Source: Heliocidaris tuberculata (Eukaryota > Echinodermata > Echinoidea > Camarodonta > Echinometridae). From it: a stretch of 64,000 nt of DNA. Below, one piece after another: positions 30,900 to 42,240 of this stretch (positions within the stretch are counted from its first letter, which is position 1; each line of letters starts with the position of its first letter). The stretch lies in the NCBI GenBank assembly GCA_025618425.1, contig CM046832.1:59708087-59772086 (forward strand), written 5' to 3'. The notes beneath the pieces are model-generated. The model was not told the origin of the DNA, did no database searches, and saw only the letters and a list, made by a program, of their open reading frames with translations. The translations under genes and the position numbers were made by a program.

Positions 30900-33700
30900 T
30901 GTATTGTATGTTCTCATCAGTTCGGTCATGCTACCTAACTGATTGACGATAATAAGATACACTGTACTCTGTTTATTATAGAATTATCATGCAAGGATTA
31001 TAAGGATACATTATACTTTGAAACGGAAAATAAATGAAATCAAAGCAAATCAGTAGCCTACACGATGCATCTGCATTAGATGGTTTTAAAGACTTGAATA
31101 AAAACTTTATATATATACTGCTAAAATATGTAAAAATTGAAATTATTCTGTTGTTTATATACAACAAAATTAACACATACTGATTTTTCAAATTGATTTG
31201 AATTCGAAATGGGCATAGCTTATTCTTCTGTCTCATTATTTCATCAACCCATTAATCAAACTTGAAATTGGGTTTGTAAAGCCAGTGGGATTTTTTTCCT
31301 TTCTTTTTTTGTTGTTGTTGGTATTACACAAGAAATTAGGTAAAACAGCCTCCGAGTTGATCAGTTTTCATTCTGAGGGTAGATGTTTTAATATGCTTGT
31401 TCTTCTGCGTCCTTTTGTTCCTCATCATTGTAATGTCGTATATATCTTTCGTATAGGCCGCTATCATAACCATGATATCTGTGGAATTTTTGTTATCACT
31501 GAATCTTGAAGATAAAGTAGGCCTAGTGGCCTATAGTGTGAGTCACAAATGGAAAACTCATGTCCAACCCTACTTCCTTTTAATAGGTATTATATTAAGT
31601 CAAATAATCTTTTCAAATAATGTTTTCTTTGAAAATAAAATTTCCCCGTGGACAGCTGAACAGAAGAAATTTTTTTACTGATTAAATGTCTTCCTCTGCC
31701 CAAGTTTTGAATCGGAAAAGGATTGTCAAGCCAAGGTTTTGTTGAATGGTTCGGCTCTATATGCATTCACACGTAGTGAAAGTATAACCCTTGAATAACT
31801 TAGGCAAAGGGGATTTTGAGTTGTTTAAAAAACATGGCAAGTGCTCGGTTATCTATGATCGCATTTGATGAAGTAACCTATCAAATTATAAGAAGAATAC
31901 ATTCACCAGCTAATTTGAAGGGGGAGGGAATAGTTTGCCCACGGCCCTGAGAGATAATACCAAGAATAAAAATATTACTGAGTTTCCGGTGAAATGAGCT
32001 TTTATATTGCAACGTCAATAATCGTCAAATTGCTGTTAACCTTAATTAAATGACATTTTCTCTTTTTTTCTGCTAGGCCGCAATGCAAAATGGTTGATTT
32101 TGGAGAGAAGATTGAACATGGGAAAACTTGGTTTCGAACCAAAAAATTTTACGTTTTGTCGTTTGAAACTTTGCATTTCAGACCACTTTTATGCACACAA
32201 GTAATGATCAGAGTCTGAGCTTAATATCCACCCTTTTCTTTTTTCTCTTATTTTTTTGCGGCTTTTCGATTTCGGGGGCCAGTGATTCGTCGCTGCCTAT
32301 GTAATAATTTTTTTATAGATTTCCTTTAAAAGTGATTGATTAACTTTGTGAAAAATTGTAAAATCAGCTCAAATGCCAGTGAATTGTTTGCAGTCCTCTA
32401 ACTACATATATAATTAAGGATATGTGAAAGTATGAGAGAAAATGGAACCCGTTTACTATCCTAAAAAAGAGAAAATCGCGATCAATCGCTAGCGCAAGTC
32501 GCTCGGCTTCTTCGCTGCGCTGCAGTCACAAAAACCAAGCACCAGCGTTTGACGATTTCAGAGCGGGTTTCCAGCCCGTACGGTATTCTGTGATAGAGCG
32601 ATGTATGCCAACCGTAAGAGTTCTTTAGGGTTCGGTGGTACTCTATCCCGACATCAATGTTCAATCGTAAATATCTTGATATATAAACGACCGATCTGCT
32701 TATAAAACTCAGGCGATTCCTGTCTGAGCTAAATGTTTGCAATTATGATTACAGCATTAGCTGGAACAGTGATTTTTTTTTTCAGTCCTGGGCAAAGTTA
32801 ATCAATGCATTTAAGGAGGGAGCGGAGCGACCGCGTGATCGAGAGGTTCTCTATTTGGAATAGTGAAAGTTTGCATTCTAGACTCGAGCACTTCGGAGCC
32901 TGAGTAGTGTGCTGTATAGCCTCAACTCATTATTATTTTACTTCCCTCAGTTTCGAAAGAAATTTCACGATAATGTGTGCATGGTGTGAGCCTATTGTAA
33001 GGCTGGTATACGTGGAAAGTTCCCCTCCTATTATAATAAAAAATTCTGAAAAAACAAATATATCGTGCATGCAAAAGATGCATATGGGAAAAAAATTCAG
33101 CTGTTTATACGTTCTAAAAGACGTTCTACTGAAATAATAATAATAATAATAAAAATATGCATTTTTATTCGCACAACTTCCCCAGCCTCATGCAGTCCTC
33201 CAGCAATGCACCTGTAATATAGGCACTGTGCTTCTCTTGTGCATCTCAGGAGTTGGTCTATAGCGGCTACGGGCAGCTCATTGTATTCGCCTACAAACTG
33301 ACTCTGAGTGCTCTGATCGGACCCAGGTTCGAATATCAGTCACGTCTTTTGCATGGTGGCGTTAATTACGTTAAAGGTTGGTCGCAGACGAAATCATATT
33401 TGATTGACACACGTCTGTCAAAACTCAATTACACACACTCTCACTCCATAACAGTAGGCTCTAGTCCAGAGGCGTCGGAACGTCGGGCTCGGACAAAAAA
33501 TTGGGGGGGGGGGGGGGGGGGGGGTCTTTTGTCTGGCGGACAAAAGATGCCCTCAATCCATTGTCCAAGCGCGACAAAAGCAAAGTCCCTTGGGAGCGAA
33601 GGAAGTACAATCCATTTATAGTTCTTAATTAACATATTTTATCAATTGCACTTCGCATCCAAAAGTATACGGAGCCCGGGAAGGGACATTGTGAAAAATA
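30900..33700. other. Intergenic stretch, no gene supported
   Basis: AT-rich sequence with scattered short open frames that lack splice borders, domain similarity or long length. A 33250-33370 open frame has an acceptor-like CTCAG before it and a donor-like GTTGGT after it but no recognisable product. A poly(G) run of about 21 lies at 33504-33524 beside a CGGACAAAA block. Confidence 0.45.
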
Positions 33701-33711
33701 TTTCATCTCGT

Positions 33712-34046
33712 TAAAAACGACATAGTGTCGTTATGAAACCAAAAAATTATCTCGTTTTAATGACATATAATGTCGTTAAAACGAGATGATTATCTCGTTT
33801 TAATGAGATAATATCTCGTTTCAATGAGATTATGTCGTTTCAATGAGATAACATCTCGTTTCAGTGAGATGATATCTCGTTTCAGTGAGATGATATCTCG
33901 TTTCAATGAGATGATATCTCGTTTCAATGAGATAATTATCTCGTGTTAATGAGATAATTATCTCGTGTTGATGAGATAATATCTCGTTTTGATGAGATAT
34001 CTCGTTTTAATGAGATAATTATCTCATTAAAACGAGATAAACTGTC
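33712..34046. repeat. TGAGATNATATCTCGTTT palindromic array
   Basis: About a dozen units of roughly 23-28 bp in which ATCTCGTTT(C/T)AATGAGAT alternates with its complement. Early units carry the variant GACAT..ATGTCGTT. Each unit is itself a near palindrome, so every monomer pairs with every other. Confidence 0.82.
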
Positions 34047-34367
34047 TCGCGGCACACGTCGCCGAGCTAACGAAAAGCCGCGCCCGACCGGTCTGGCCCG
34101 GTCCTCGCGCTAAGAGCGCGTGCATGTCTTCAGAACAGTAGCAGCAGTGGCGTGGCCCCGGGGGGGGGGGGGGGGGAAGGGGGGGGGGCACTCAACATAT
34201 TGGACAGACGGGTATGTCCCGGGGGGTATGTACCACTTTGATGACCCCCTTTTTCAAAGGCCGGTCGCCGTTCTTAAGATACCCGAATTTCCATAAACTG
34301 CTGTTTTCACCCTTCTCACGCGTTCTCAAGATACCCGGCCGGAACAATAAGCGCTGGTCTCCCCGGC

Positions 34368-34632
34368 TAGCCCCGTTGTAGTCTAGTTCTGGACGTTTGT
34401 AATTATTTTGTCCGTAAAACCCCATGTTCGTGCACCCAGCGTATAACCAGGGAGGTGGAAGGGAGACGGCGCGAAGTCCTCTGATTCACTCTCCCAAAGG
34501 GAAGGTGAATTTGTGGGGAGAGTGAATCAGTGGACTTCGCACCGTTCTGCGTTGAGTGCACGCACACGGGGTTGTAGCTTCATGGTTTTACGGACAAAAT
34601 AGTTAAAAACGTCCAGAACTAGACTAGCCCCG
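34368..34632. mobile_element. Foldback element with nested hairpin
   Basis: The outer arms CGTTGTAGTCTAGTTCTGGACG (34372 onward) and ACGTCCAGAACTAGACTAG (34608-34626) mirror each other, as do ATTTTGTCCGTAAAACC and GGTTTTACGGACAAAAT. A second inner stem is GCGAAGTCCTCTGATTCACT (34470s) with AGTGAATCAGTGGACTTCGC (to 34540). Non-coding. Confidence 0.65.
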
Positions 34633-35179
34633 TTGCCTAGCTCTCGCTTACATAATGGGTGATTTCAAGTTCAGTGTTGGTGTTGGTGTTGGTGTTGAGA
34701 GCGTGAATTGGGCTGCTTCTTGTTAATAGCCGGTAACTGGCTATTTTTTCCGGCTGTAACGCCGATCGTAACCGGCTGTGGCCTCACAAAAAAAAAAAAA
34801 AATATATATATATTATATAAAATCAGTCTCGATTCAATTCAACAAGTCGCTATCTCAAATTTCAGTTTACACAAGCTTCACAGCGGTGTTGTGAAAGCGG
34901 TCGTAAAGAAACGGGAAGAAACAGCTCTAAACACAGCCAATGAGCGAGAGATCGAGAAAGCAAGAAGAAACAAAACTAAACTGACTCGACGAGGGCTAGC
35001 GCGCTAGCGCGCGTGCGGAATAAGCATAAGTCGGTGTTGCGGGTAATACACGATGCTGGGCTTAAAAAAGCCCAAAACAAATGAGGAGTCATATATCACC
35101 ATGCCGTGACACAAACCCGGCACAATTAAACCACGGTGGCAGCTTTACTCTCAATGAGGGCTACCCAAAATTCAAGTCC

Positions 35180-36021
35180 ATTGACCAAGCAAGGAGTTAT
35201 CACTGGACCAAGCAAGGCTTCGAGACGTAACGCTTGTCAAAGTAAAGATTTGTGATCGTATTATTAATCACCATCAAAATGAAAGAAAACATCACAAAAC
35301 ACACAATAACAATACAGATAAAGGCAAACTGATACCTTGCTTTAGAAAATATTCCAAGCTAAATCCAAGAACTATCACAGAAGTTTCATGTTTGAAGAGA
35401 TTATGGCGCAAGGTTTTTCAACAAAATAATCGATCCCAAAACGTATGAAGTTTCCCCCATTTCATACCCATGCAGAGGTAGGTTCGCTCCATAGGTTCGC
35501 TCCCCCTGCTCCAGCGGCCCAGAGAGTTTGCACATTCTGCTAAAATGAGAGAATAGTCTCTGCACATGGCTTCTGCATAAATTAATTTGCATACTAGCTC
35601 AACCAATGCGCATTGGTTGAGCTAGTATGCAAATTAATTTATGCAATAGCTATGTGCAGAGACGTTTCTCTCATTTTAGCAGAACTGGCAAACTTGCTGG
35701 GCCGCTGGAGCAGGGGAGCAAACCTACCTCTGCATGGGTATGAAATGAGGGAAACTTCAAATGTTTTGGGATCGATTATTTTGTTGAAAAACCTTGCGCC
35801 ATAGCTCTTCAAACATGAAACTTCTGTGATAGTTCTTGGATTTATCTAGAAATATTTTCTTAAGCAAGGTATCAGTTTGCCTTTATCTGTATTGTTAATG
35901 TGTGTTTTGTGATGTTTTCTTTCACTTTGATAGTGATTAAGATACGATCACGAATCTGTACCGTATCTGTACTTTGATAAGGGCTTGTCACGTCTTTGGA
36001 GCAAGCCTTATTTTGGTCAAC
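35180..36021. repeat. Large spacerless palindrome, arms ~420 bp
   Basis: The centre lies at 35609/35610 (AACCAATGC|GCATTGGTT). Matching landmarks are mirrored outward: ATGCAAATTAATTTATGCA, TCTCTGCACAT, CCGCTGGAGCAGGGG, CATACCCATGCAGAGGTAGG, ATCGATCCCAAAA, GCAAGGTTTTTCAACAAAAT, AACTATCACAGAAGTTTCAT, GGCAAACTGATACCTTGC and finally TTGACCAA / TTGGTCAA. The arms differ by scattered substitutions and small indels. Mirror-image 62-63 aa frames on the two arms are a by-product. Confidence 0.88.
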
Positions 36022-36956
36022 GACTCAGATTCGAAGAGTTCCCCGACTTTTAAAATGAGTTAAAAAACAGGAAACAACCAATTAAAGTACAATTTTTTTT
36101 GACACTTTTCTAAATCATTTCTTTATGCTTTTGCCTCTAGATTTTGCCGTTTTGATAAGAACATGACTTGAATTTATCATGATTTTTTTATTTATTTTTT
36201 TTGCTCAGGGGGTCGAAAGTTGGGGGTGCGTTTAATTTAACGACAGCGGTTTATACGTTATTTACGGTAATCCTAGCCTTTTTGTAACGCTGCAGTGTGG
36301 TAAATTTGATCATAATCATGAGAGTTCATTGTGTTCATTCACTTGTGCAAATCATATGACTGTAGGATATCAAGAATAGCTGCAGATATAAAAAAAAATC
36401 ATGCATTCACTTTCTGAACAACATGGATTTTAAATAAAATAACACCAATGTCATCTGAGCTGGCATTTTAAACCTGTTTAGTGTTGCCTTTTTCTTTATT
36501 TAAAAGAAGTAATTTCCTTGTACATGTAGGGTCTGGAAGATTGGAAGAATGGACGATTTTACCTTATCAATTCTTGCAAAAGATAGGGGCGCTGCCCCTG
36601 GACCCCGCTGGGGGCTTCACTGCCCCCAGACCCCTGTTGCTTTTTTGGAGTAACCGCCTGTGAATGATAAATTACCTGCTATCAGAAAAATTAGCAAGAA
36701 CCCTGCTAGCCCCAACACCGAATTCGGGTTTATAAAAATAATATCAATCACATTATTGATAGCTCAGCACCTAGTGAAGTCAATCCCAGCACCAGTTTCA
36801 TTTCAGGTTCGGTGTTGTGGCTGCTGCTAGTTTTGCCCCAACACCAACACCAGCTTTCAACACCGAACTTGAATTCACCCAATGTCTATTCACTTGCGTG
36901 CGCAATTGCATATACATGTATGCATACACTGTAGAATCCCCACACAAAGTGCAGTG

Positions 36957-37323
36957 CCGTACGCCTGGGGGGGGGGGGGGGGGGGGGTACTCAGATTATA
37001 ATCGGACGGGGGTGTGCGGCTGAGAACTCCAGACCCATACCCACATCCAAGGGTCCTTTTGCTGTAAATAGGCACCCATGTCTAAGGATTTTTTGTGAAA
37101 AATGGATCCATGTCTAAGGATTTCCCGGACAAATGAGGGAGAAAAGAGAGGAATGAAACAAATGATAAGAGCCGGGATAAGAGACCCATGTCTAAGGATT
37201 TTTTGGGGAAAAATGGGACCCATGTCTAAGGATCTTTCTTCAAAAAGTCACCCTTCCCAGCGGCACATCCCCGTATACCCAATATACGTGAGTACCCCCC
37301 CCCCCCCCCGGGGCCGTACGGCG
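36957..37323. mobile_element. TIR-like element with poly(G)/poly(C) ends
   Basis: GTGCCGTACGCCTGGGGG at 36955 mirrors CCCCGGGGCCGTACGGCGC near 37308-37326, each adjoining a long G or C run. The interior holds at least five copies of CCATGTCTAAGGAT, alternating with TTTTTTGGGGAAAAATGG-type sequence. Limits approximate. Confidence 0.5.
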
Positions 37324-37929
37324 CGTAGTTACGTAGAACCTGTTTGTTTGTTTGCTTGTTTTTTTTTTTTGGTTTTTTTTGTGGTTTTTTTTGGTTTTTT
37401 TTCCCTCGCTCGGCTTGGTATAATCCACCGTTCCAAACACCCTCTGTTTTTAGCTTCTAGTCCGTTCCTTAGACCCCCGGCTGCGGCACACCCCCGTCTG
37501 AAAAAAATTTGAGTGCCCCTCCCCCCCCCCCCCCCAAAAAAATCGAATGGCGGGAAAAGAGACCAAAAAAAAAAAGAAAAAACTCAAAAAGGAAAGGGAG
37601 AAGGGGAAGAGAACGAGAAAAGAAGACGATAGGACCCTTTCCTGCATCCCCCCCCCCCAATCAGTGGCCTCGTACGTTCACATTGAATTTTCCGAGTAAG
37701 ACCGGTGCCCCTCCCCATTGATGCCAGTTCCCCCCTCAATGGCTAGGTCAGGGTTTTTACACTTTCTTTATTATAAAAATTCCATTTTTAAAGAAGTTAA
37801 ATTGATTAGAATTTTTAAAAGATTAATAATCTAGTATTTTTATGAAAGGTATTACTTTTCCAAAAGTGAGCTTTCCTAACTAGAAGTTAGAACCTATAGT
37901 AACATAACGTATATGTCTTTTCTTTGTTC

Positions 37930-38315
37930 ATTTTCAGTCCAGATACTCTTGCAAAATTTTAAAATATTACTTCCAATCGCTTCATTGACTCAAGATTTTG
38001 AACAAAAAGAGTTATATCATCCGCATGAAGTACCTGTTTCACCCCTATACCTCCAAATTGCAAACCTATAAGACCAAATCATCATTTCGAATCGCGAGGG
38101 CAAGAGTTTCAATGTAAAGAATAAACAAATAGGGAGATAATGGATCTCCTTGTCTAATACCCCTTATCAATCTTGAAATACCCAGTAGAATACCCTCCAT
38201 TTAAAACACAGCTAAGAGTATATATATTTTTTTTTAGCAGCCCTCCAAAATTTGCTCAGGAGGGGGGGGGGGGGGAGGTTACGCGGACCTACTTCCCCTC
38301 CATAAATCTTTGACA

Positions 38316-38346
<31 letters not shown>

Positions 38347-39128
38347 GGAGACCCGTATTTTGGGGTCTCTTAAGCTCTCACAAAGTACCTGAGTGGGGGG
38401 GGGGGGGGGGGGGGGGTTTCGACAAAAAAAAAATCCCCCCAGCCCTCCAAAATTCACTGGGCGGGTGGTGGGCACAATGCATACCTTTCTTCCAAAAGGG
38501 GGGGGGGGCACGGGCAGGACGTGCCCCCCTCTACACCCCCCTAAATCCGCCACTGATTCGAGGTATGAAATATCATACGTCTATTAATCGTATGGCTTCA
38601 CCTATATTTCTGTTTTGCATATAACCTACTAAGTCGAGTAAAATTATTTCATCCAAAACTTTCTTTCACTCTCGTGTTGAGAGTATTTTTGCAAGAATTT
38701 TGTATTCAACATTTAACTTGGTATTGGCCTATAATTCTCAATCATTATAGGGAAAGGATAAACTAATTACTTTTACAGCTTGCTTTTAAGCCTGAAGCCG
38801 CTATATAGTTCGCCAAATTGAAACGCTTTGTTTAAAGCTGCAACTACCAGATCTCCTATAACCGGCCAGAAAGTAATGTAAAATTCAACAGTTAACCCAT
38901 CATTTCCCGGTGACTTATTCAATTTCATTTGATTTAAAACATTCCCTCTCCAAAATCATTCCTTCACACATTTCCTTAGAATCAGCATTTATCTTCGGCA
39001 GGGTTTTTGGAAAAAAAACTCTATATTACTAGTCATCTTCGTTTCTACACTTTCATAAAGTTGACTATAAAACAGTTCAATTTCTTTTATAATTCCATTT
39101 TCATTACAGATTATATCACCACCCGATG
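37930..39128 (-). mobile_element. L1/Tx1-like LINE fragment
   Basis: On the - strand the pieces read, in 5'-3' order: an EIELFYSQLYES segment, LNKSPGNDGLTVEFY, LVGYMQNRNIG, a SPYLFILYIETLA-like stretch and ADDITLFVQNLES. These match the RT of the 12656-16663 element. Several frameshifts are present, and the copy is split by the poly(G)-rich insert at 38222-38555. It abuts a + strand LINE at about 39130-39155. Confidence 0.72.
38222..38555 (-). mobile_element. hAT-like MITE inserted in LINE, one end lost
   Basis: The right end CTAAATCCGCCACTG is the inverse of the CAGTGGCGGAT terminus of this family. The interior shares CAGCCCTCCAAAA blocks and TTTGACAAGCAAAAA followed by poly(A) with the 24771 copy in opposite orientation. 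The left terminus is not recognisable. Poly(G) runs lie at about 38262-38276 and 38396-38416. Confidence 0.65.
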
Positions 39129-39186
39129 GTCACAGCATCTTTGAAGATGCTTCAAATCTTCAAAGTCTGGCCAAGTTCCAGCTAAA

Positions 39187-40113
39187 ATGAAAATTGCTAA
39201 AGTGATCCCATTATTCAAAAAAGGTGATAACCTGTCTGTCAACAATTATCGCCCCATATCTTTATTAACCTCGTTTTCAAAAATGTTGGAAAAAGTAGTC
39301 TACGTAAGAATTATTGCTTTTCTTAAAAAATACAATATTATATCCGACTCTCAGTTTGGTTTCAGAGGAAAACACAACACGACCCACGCTATTTTAACTC
39401 TCATAGATCAAATCTCTAGTTCTTTTGATAAGTCTAATCACACTGTGGGTATGTTCCTTGATTTCTCTAAGGCTTTTGATACCATTAATCACGAGATACT
39501 ACTACATAAACTTGCTTACTATGGCATCAGAGGGAATGCTTTGAAGTGGTTTAAGAGTTATCTTGCAGGTAGAGTACAATTTGTTAGCGTAAACAATTCT
39601 GACTCTTCTACCAAACCTGTTAATTGCGGAGTTCCTCAAGGAAGCCTCCTGGGCCCTCTTTTATTTATAATTTATGTAAATGATATTAAAAGGTCGTCTG
39701 ATATTTTTTCTTTTATACTCTTTGCGGACGACTCCAATCTGTTCTACTCACATCACGATCCTATTGAACTCGTCACTGTTTTAAATGCCGAACTTAAAAA
39801 GGTGACGCATTGGATAAAAGCTAACAAACTATCTTTAAATTTACAAAAAACAAATTATATGTTGTTTAGTAATTCCTTATCACATCTGTCTGATGAAATT
39901 ATATTTGACAACACTGTTATTAAAGAAGTTAAAACAACCAAATTTTTAGGTATTACTATAGACAATAAATTATCATGGAATTCGCATATTGATAACACTT
40001 GCAAAACCATATCAAGAAATATTGGAGTTATTCATCAACTTAAGCATGTTCTTCCATTATCAGCACTTCTGATGTTATATTCAACTCTCATCTTACCATA
40101 TCTAAATTATTAA
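39187..40113 (+). CDS. LINE reverse transcriptase (308 aa, partial)
   Basis: Motifs in order: NNYRPISLLTSFSKMLEKVV, FLDFSKAFDTINH (catalytic Asp), NCGVPQGSLLGPLLF, ILFADDSNLFYS (catalytic Asp pair), TKFLGITIDNKLSW. The RT core looks intact, but everything N-terminal (endonuclease) is gone. The frame ends at TAA 40111-40113 because the 8-bp TAAATTAT is duplicated at the break. Retrotransposon-derived. Confidence 0.82.
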   Translation: MKIAKVIPLFKKGDNLSVNNYRPISLLTSFSKMLEKVVYVRIIAFLKKYNIISDSQFGFRGKHNTTHAILTLIDQISSSFDKSNHTVGMFLDFSKAFDTINHEILLHKLAYYGIRGNALKWFKSYLAGRVQFVSVNNSDSSTKPVNCGVPQGSLLGPLLFIIYVNDIKRSSDIFSFILFADDSNLFYSHHDPIELVTVLNAELKKVTHWIKANKLSLNLQKTNYMLFSNSLSHLSDEIIFDNTVIKEVKTTKFLGITIDNKLSWNSHIDNTCKTISRNIGVIHQLKHVLPLSALLMLYSTLILPYLNY

Positions 40114-40129
40114 ATTATGGCATTTTGGC

Positions 40130-40543
40130 ATGGGAAACGCAGCAAGATCCAGGTTAGATAAAATTTTACTCTTGCCGAAAAAGGTTTTGAGAATAATATG
40201 TAATACATCTTACAGAGCGCATACTGATATTTTGTTTCGCCAAAATCGTATTCTCATAATTCATGACCTTTATCGATTTCAGCTGTACCAATTCATGTAC
40301 AATCTTGATAGAAATAATATGCCATTCGTTTTGAAACAACTGTTTGCAAAAAATAGCACTTTACACAGGTACTACACCAGGCAAGCAAACGATTATCATT
40401 TACCCAAAACTCGAACGGCTTTTGCCAGTAAAACTATATTTTTCAATGGTCCTAAATATTGGAACTCATTAGAACAGAATTTAAAACTTACCCCTAACTT
40501 AAGTATACAGGTTCAAATATCTTGTGAAGAAACACTTGACTGA
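40130..40543 (+). pseudogene. LINE ORF2 C-terminal remnant (137 aa)
   Basis: It resumes the protein after the frameshift with NAARSRLDKILLLPKKVLR, KNSTLHRYYTRQANDYHLPK and a FNGPKYWNSL motif that are standard for the C-termini of this LINE group. The start codon is incidental. Confidence 0.78.
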
Positions 40544-41154
40544 CTTATACTGATGTAAATAATTCACTCTGCTTTTATTTATTTTTCTTTTCTTTTCATT
40601 CCATAATAGTGTATTTATCTTTTTTGTAATAGTTATATATACGTGTATATATAATATACTGATTTCCACTCGAAATCTCTTTTATTTCATTAATTTTATC
40701 TTGTAATGTTAGCTCAACTGTATATAATGTACATATGTTTTGTTTAGTAATTTCCTCCCTCTCAAACAATTACTTTAATTTAAACGAAAATCTTTTTTGT
40801 TTGTTTGTTTGTTTTTTTAAACATATATTATTGTATCATTATTCGATTAGGGGGTCTACATCACACAAGCTAAGCTTTTTAGTAGATCCCTCCACATATC
40901 ATTTTGTCACCTTTCTATGTCATTATGTATTCTCTGTTTTTGCAGTGTTTGTAATTTATACATATTGTAATTTCATTGTAAATGTGGAATCTGAATAAAT
41001 CAAATCAAATCAAATCAAATCAAATCCACTCTCTGGGGCTTGGACTAATCCATTTCGTAGAGAGGGGTGAATATCTATAACTAATCACTAAAGTTTTTGA
41101 CTTGCACAAAAAAATAAGGGGGGGGGGGTATTCTACAATCTGTGGGGCTTCACA

Positions 41155-41470
41155 CCATGATAAGAAAATGGTTTAACCATGGTATTAGTACTATGGTTTT
41201 TTAACAATGGTAAAACCATAGTTTGAATCATGGTTTTATAACCATGTTTTTTACCATGATAAGAAAATGGTTTAACCATGGTATTAGTACCATGGTTTTT
41301 TTAACCATGCTAAAATCATGGTTGAAATCATGGTTATTTTACCATGGTTTTTTAATGATGGTAACACACTGGTTTCTCTATGGTTTTATTAACATGATTT
41401 TTTAATGATGGTAACACACTGGTTTCACTATGGTTTTATTACCATGGTCTTTCGACCATGGTTTCACCAT
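41155..41470. repeat. ACCATGGTTTT palindromic array
   Basis: Roughly fifteen copies of AACCATGGT/ACCATGGTTT with variants (CCATGAT, CCATAGT), spaced 15-25 bp. The core CCATGG is its own complement, so the array is self-pairing. It runs into the 41-bp satellite. Confidence 0.8.
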
Positions 41471-41524
41471 GGTTTTATCTCATAATTACACAATGGAAGT
41501 ACCATGAATTTACACCGTTATTCA

Positions 41525-41775
41525 TGGTACATTATGAAAGTACCACAAATTTACAGCGTTTCCAGTGGTATAAGATGCAAGTACTACGAATGTACAGTGC
41601 TTTTCATGGTACAGGATGCAAACACAATGAATATACAACGTTTTTCATGGTACATTATGAAAGTACCACACATTTACAGCGTTACCCATGCATGGTACAA
41701 GATGAAAGTACTACGAATGTACAATGTTTGTCATGGTACACGATGCAAATACAATGAATATACAGCGTTCTTCAT
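41525..41775 (+). repeat. 41-bp satellite with trimeric higher-order unit
   Basis: TGGTA starts monomers at 41525, 41566, 41607, 41648, 41693, 41734 and 41775 (spacing 41, 41, 41, 45, 41, 41). Monomer 1 matches 4 (ATTATGAAAGTACCACA), 2 matches 5 (GTACTACGAATGTACA) and 3 matches 6 (ACAATGAATATACA) better than neighbours match each other. Confidence 0.88.
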
Positions 41776-42169
41776 GGTAATACCGTGGTAATACCGCGTG
41801 TACCACGGAATTACCATGTTTTCGTGGTATTATGGCGATAATACCATGAAAAACGTAGAACATGTATTACCATGGTACTTTTTTGTAAGGGTTGTGGGAA
41901 CCAGTTCCGTAGAATCATACTTGTAAGGCCAGTCCAAAGACCTCCTTTTCCCAAAATGTTAGTAGTTCCGAAGACCATCCTTTTCATGATGATGATACCC
42001 TAGTTCCGAAGCCCCCCCCCCCCCTTTTTTTTTGTCTTGCCGGCGGCACATACCTACCAGTTTTTGGGGTCGAGTGCTCCTTCCCCCGGGGGGCTTCATT
42101 TTTTTCCCCTTCCTGTCTTAATTTGCAATCTGCTTATATTTTTGAGTAAAACTGCTAAGCCCGACGTTC

Positions 42170-42240
42170 TGCTACACCCCACCCCACCCCCACCCCAACC
42201 CCCTCCCCCCCCCAAAAAAAAAAATGAAGCAAAAAAAAAA
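42170..42240. repeat. CCCCA-rich / poly(C)-poly(A) block
   Basis: (CCCCA)n-like repeats followed by C and A homopolymers. A frame across it is low complexity only. Confidence 0.75.

Larger units (their letters stand above)
39155..41025 (+). mobile_element. CR1/Jockey-like LINE, 5'-truncated
   Basis: It begins inside RT (PAKMKIAKVIPLFKKGD) and runs through the C-terminus to a tail of (AATCA)n, about six units at 40996-41025. Such short tandem tails are usual in non-L1 LINEs. The 5' end abuts the - strand Tx1-like fragment. Confidence 0.82.

Noticed and set aside
32482..32742. 86-codon - strand frame
   Set aside because: No splice borders, domain or neighbour context; likely chance.
33253..33621. 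Possible exon or tRNA-like sequence (CAGGTTCGAATATC)
   Set aside because: Box B is only partial, no pairing acceptor or anticodon stems were found, and the open frame runs into poly(G). Not enough support.
33712..34046. CRISPR-like repeat-spacer pattern
   Set aside because: The whole unit, spacers included, is repeated and self-complementary.
35401..35804. Two near-identical 62-63 aa proteins on opposite strands
   Set aside because: Mirror image produced by the large palindrome, not a duplicated gene.
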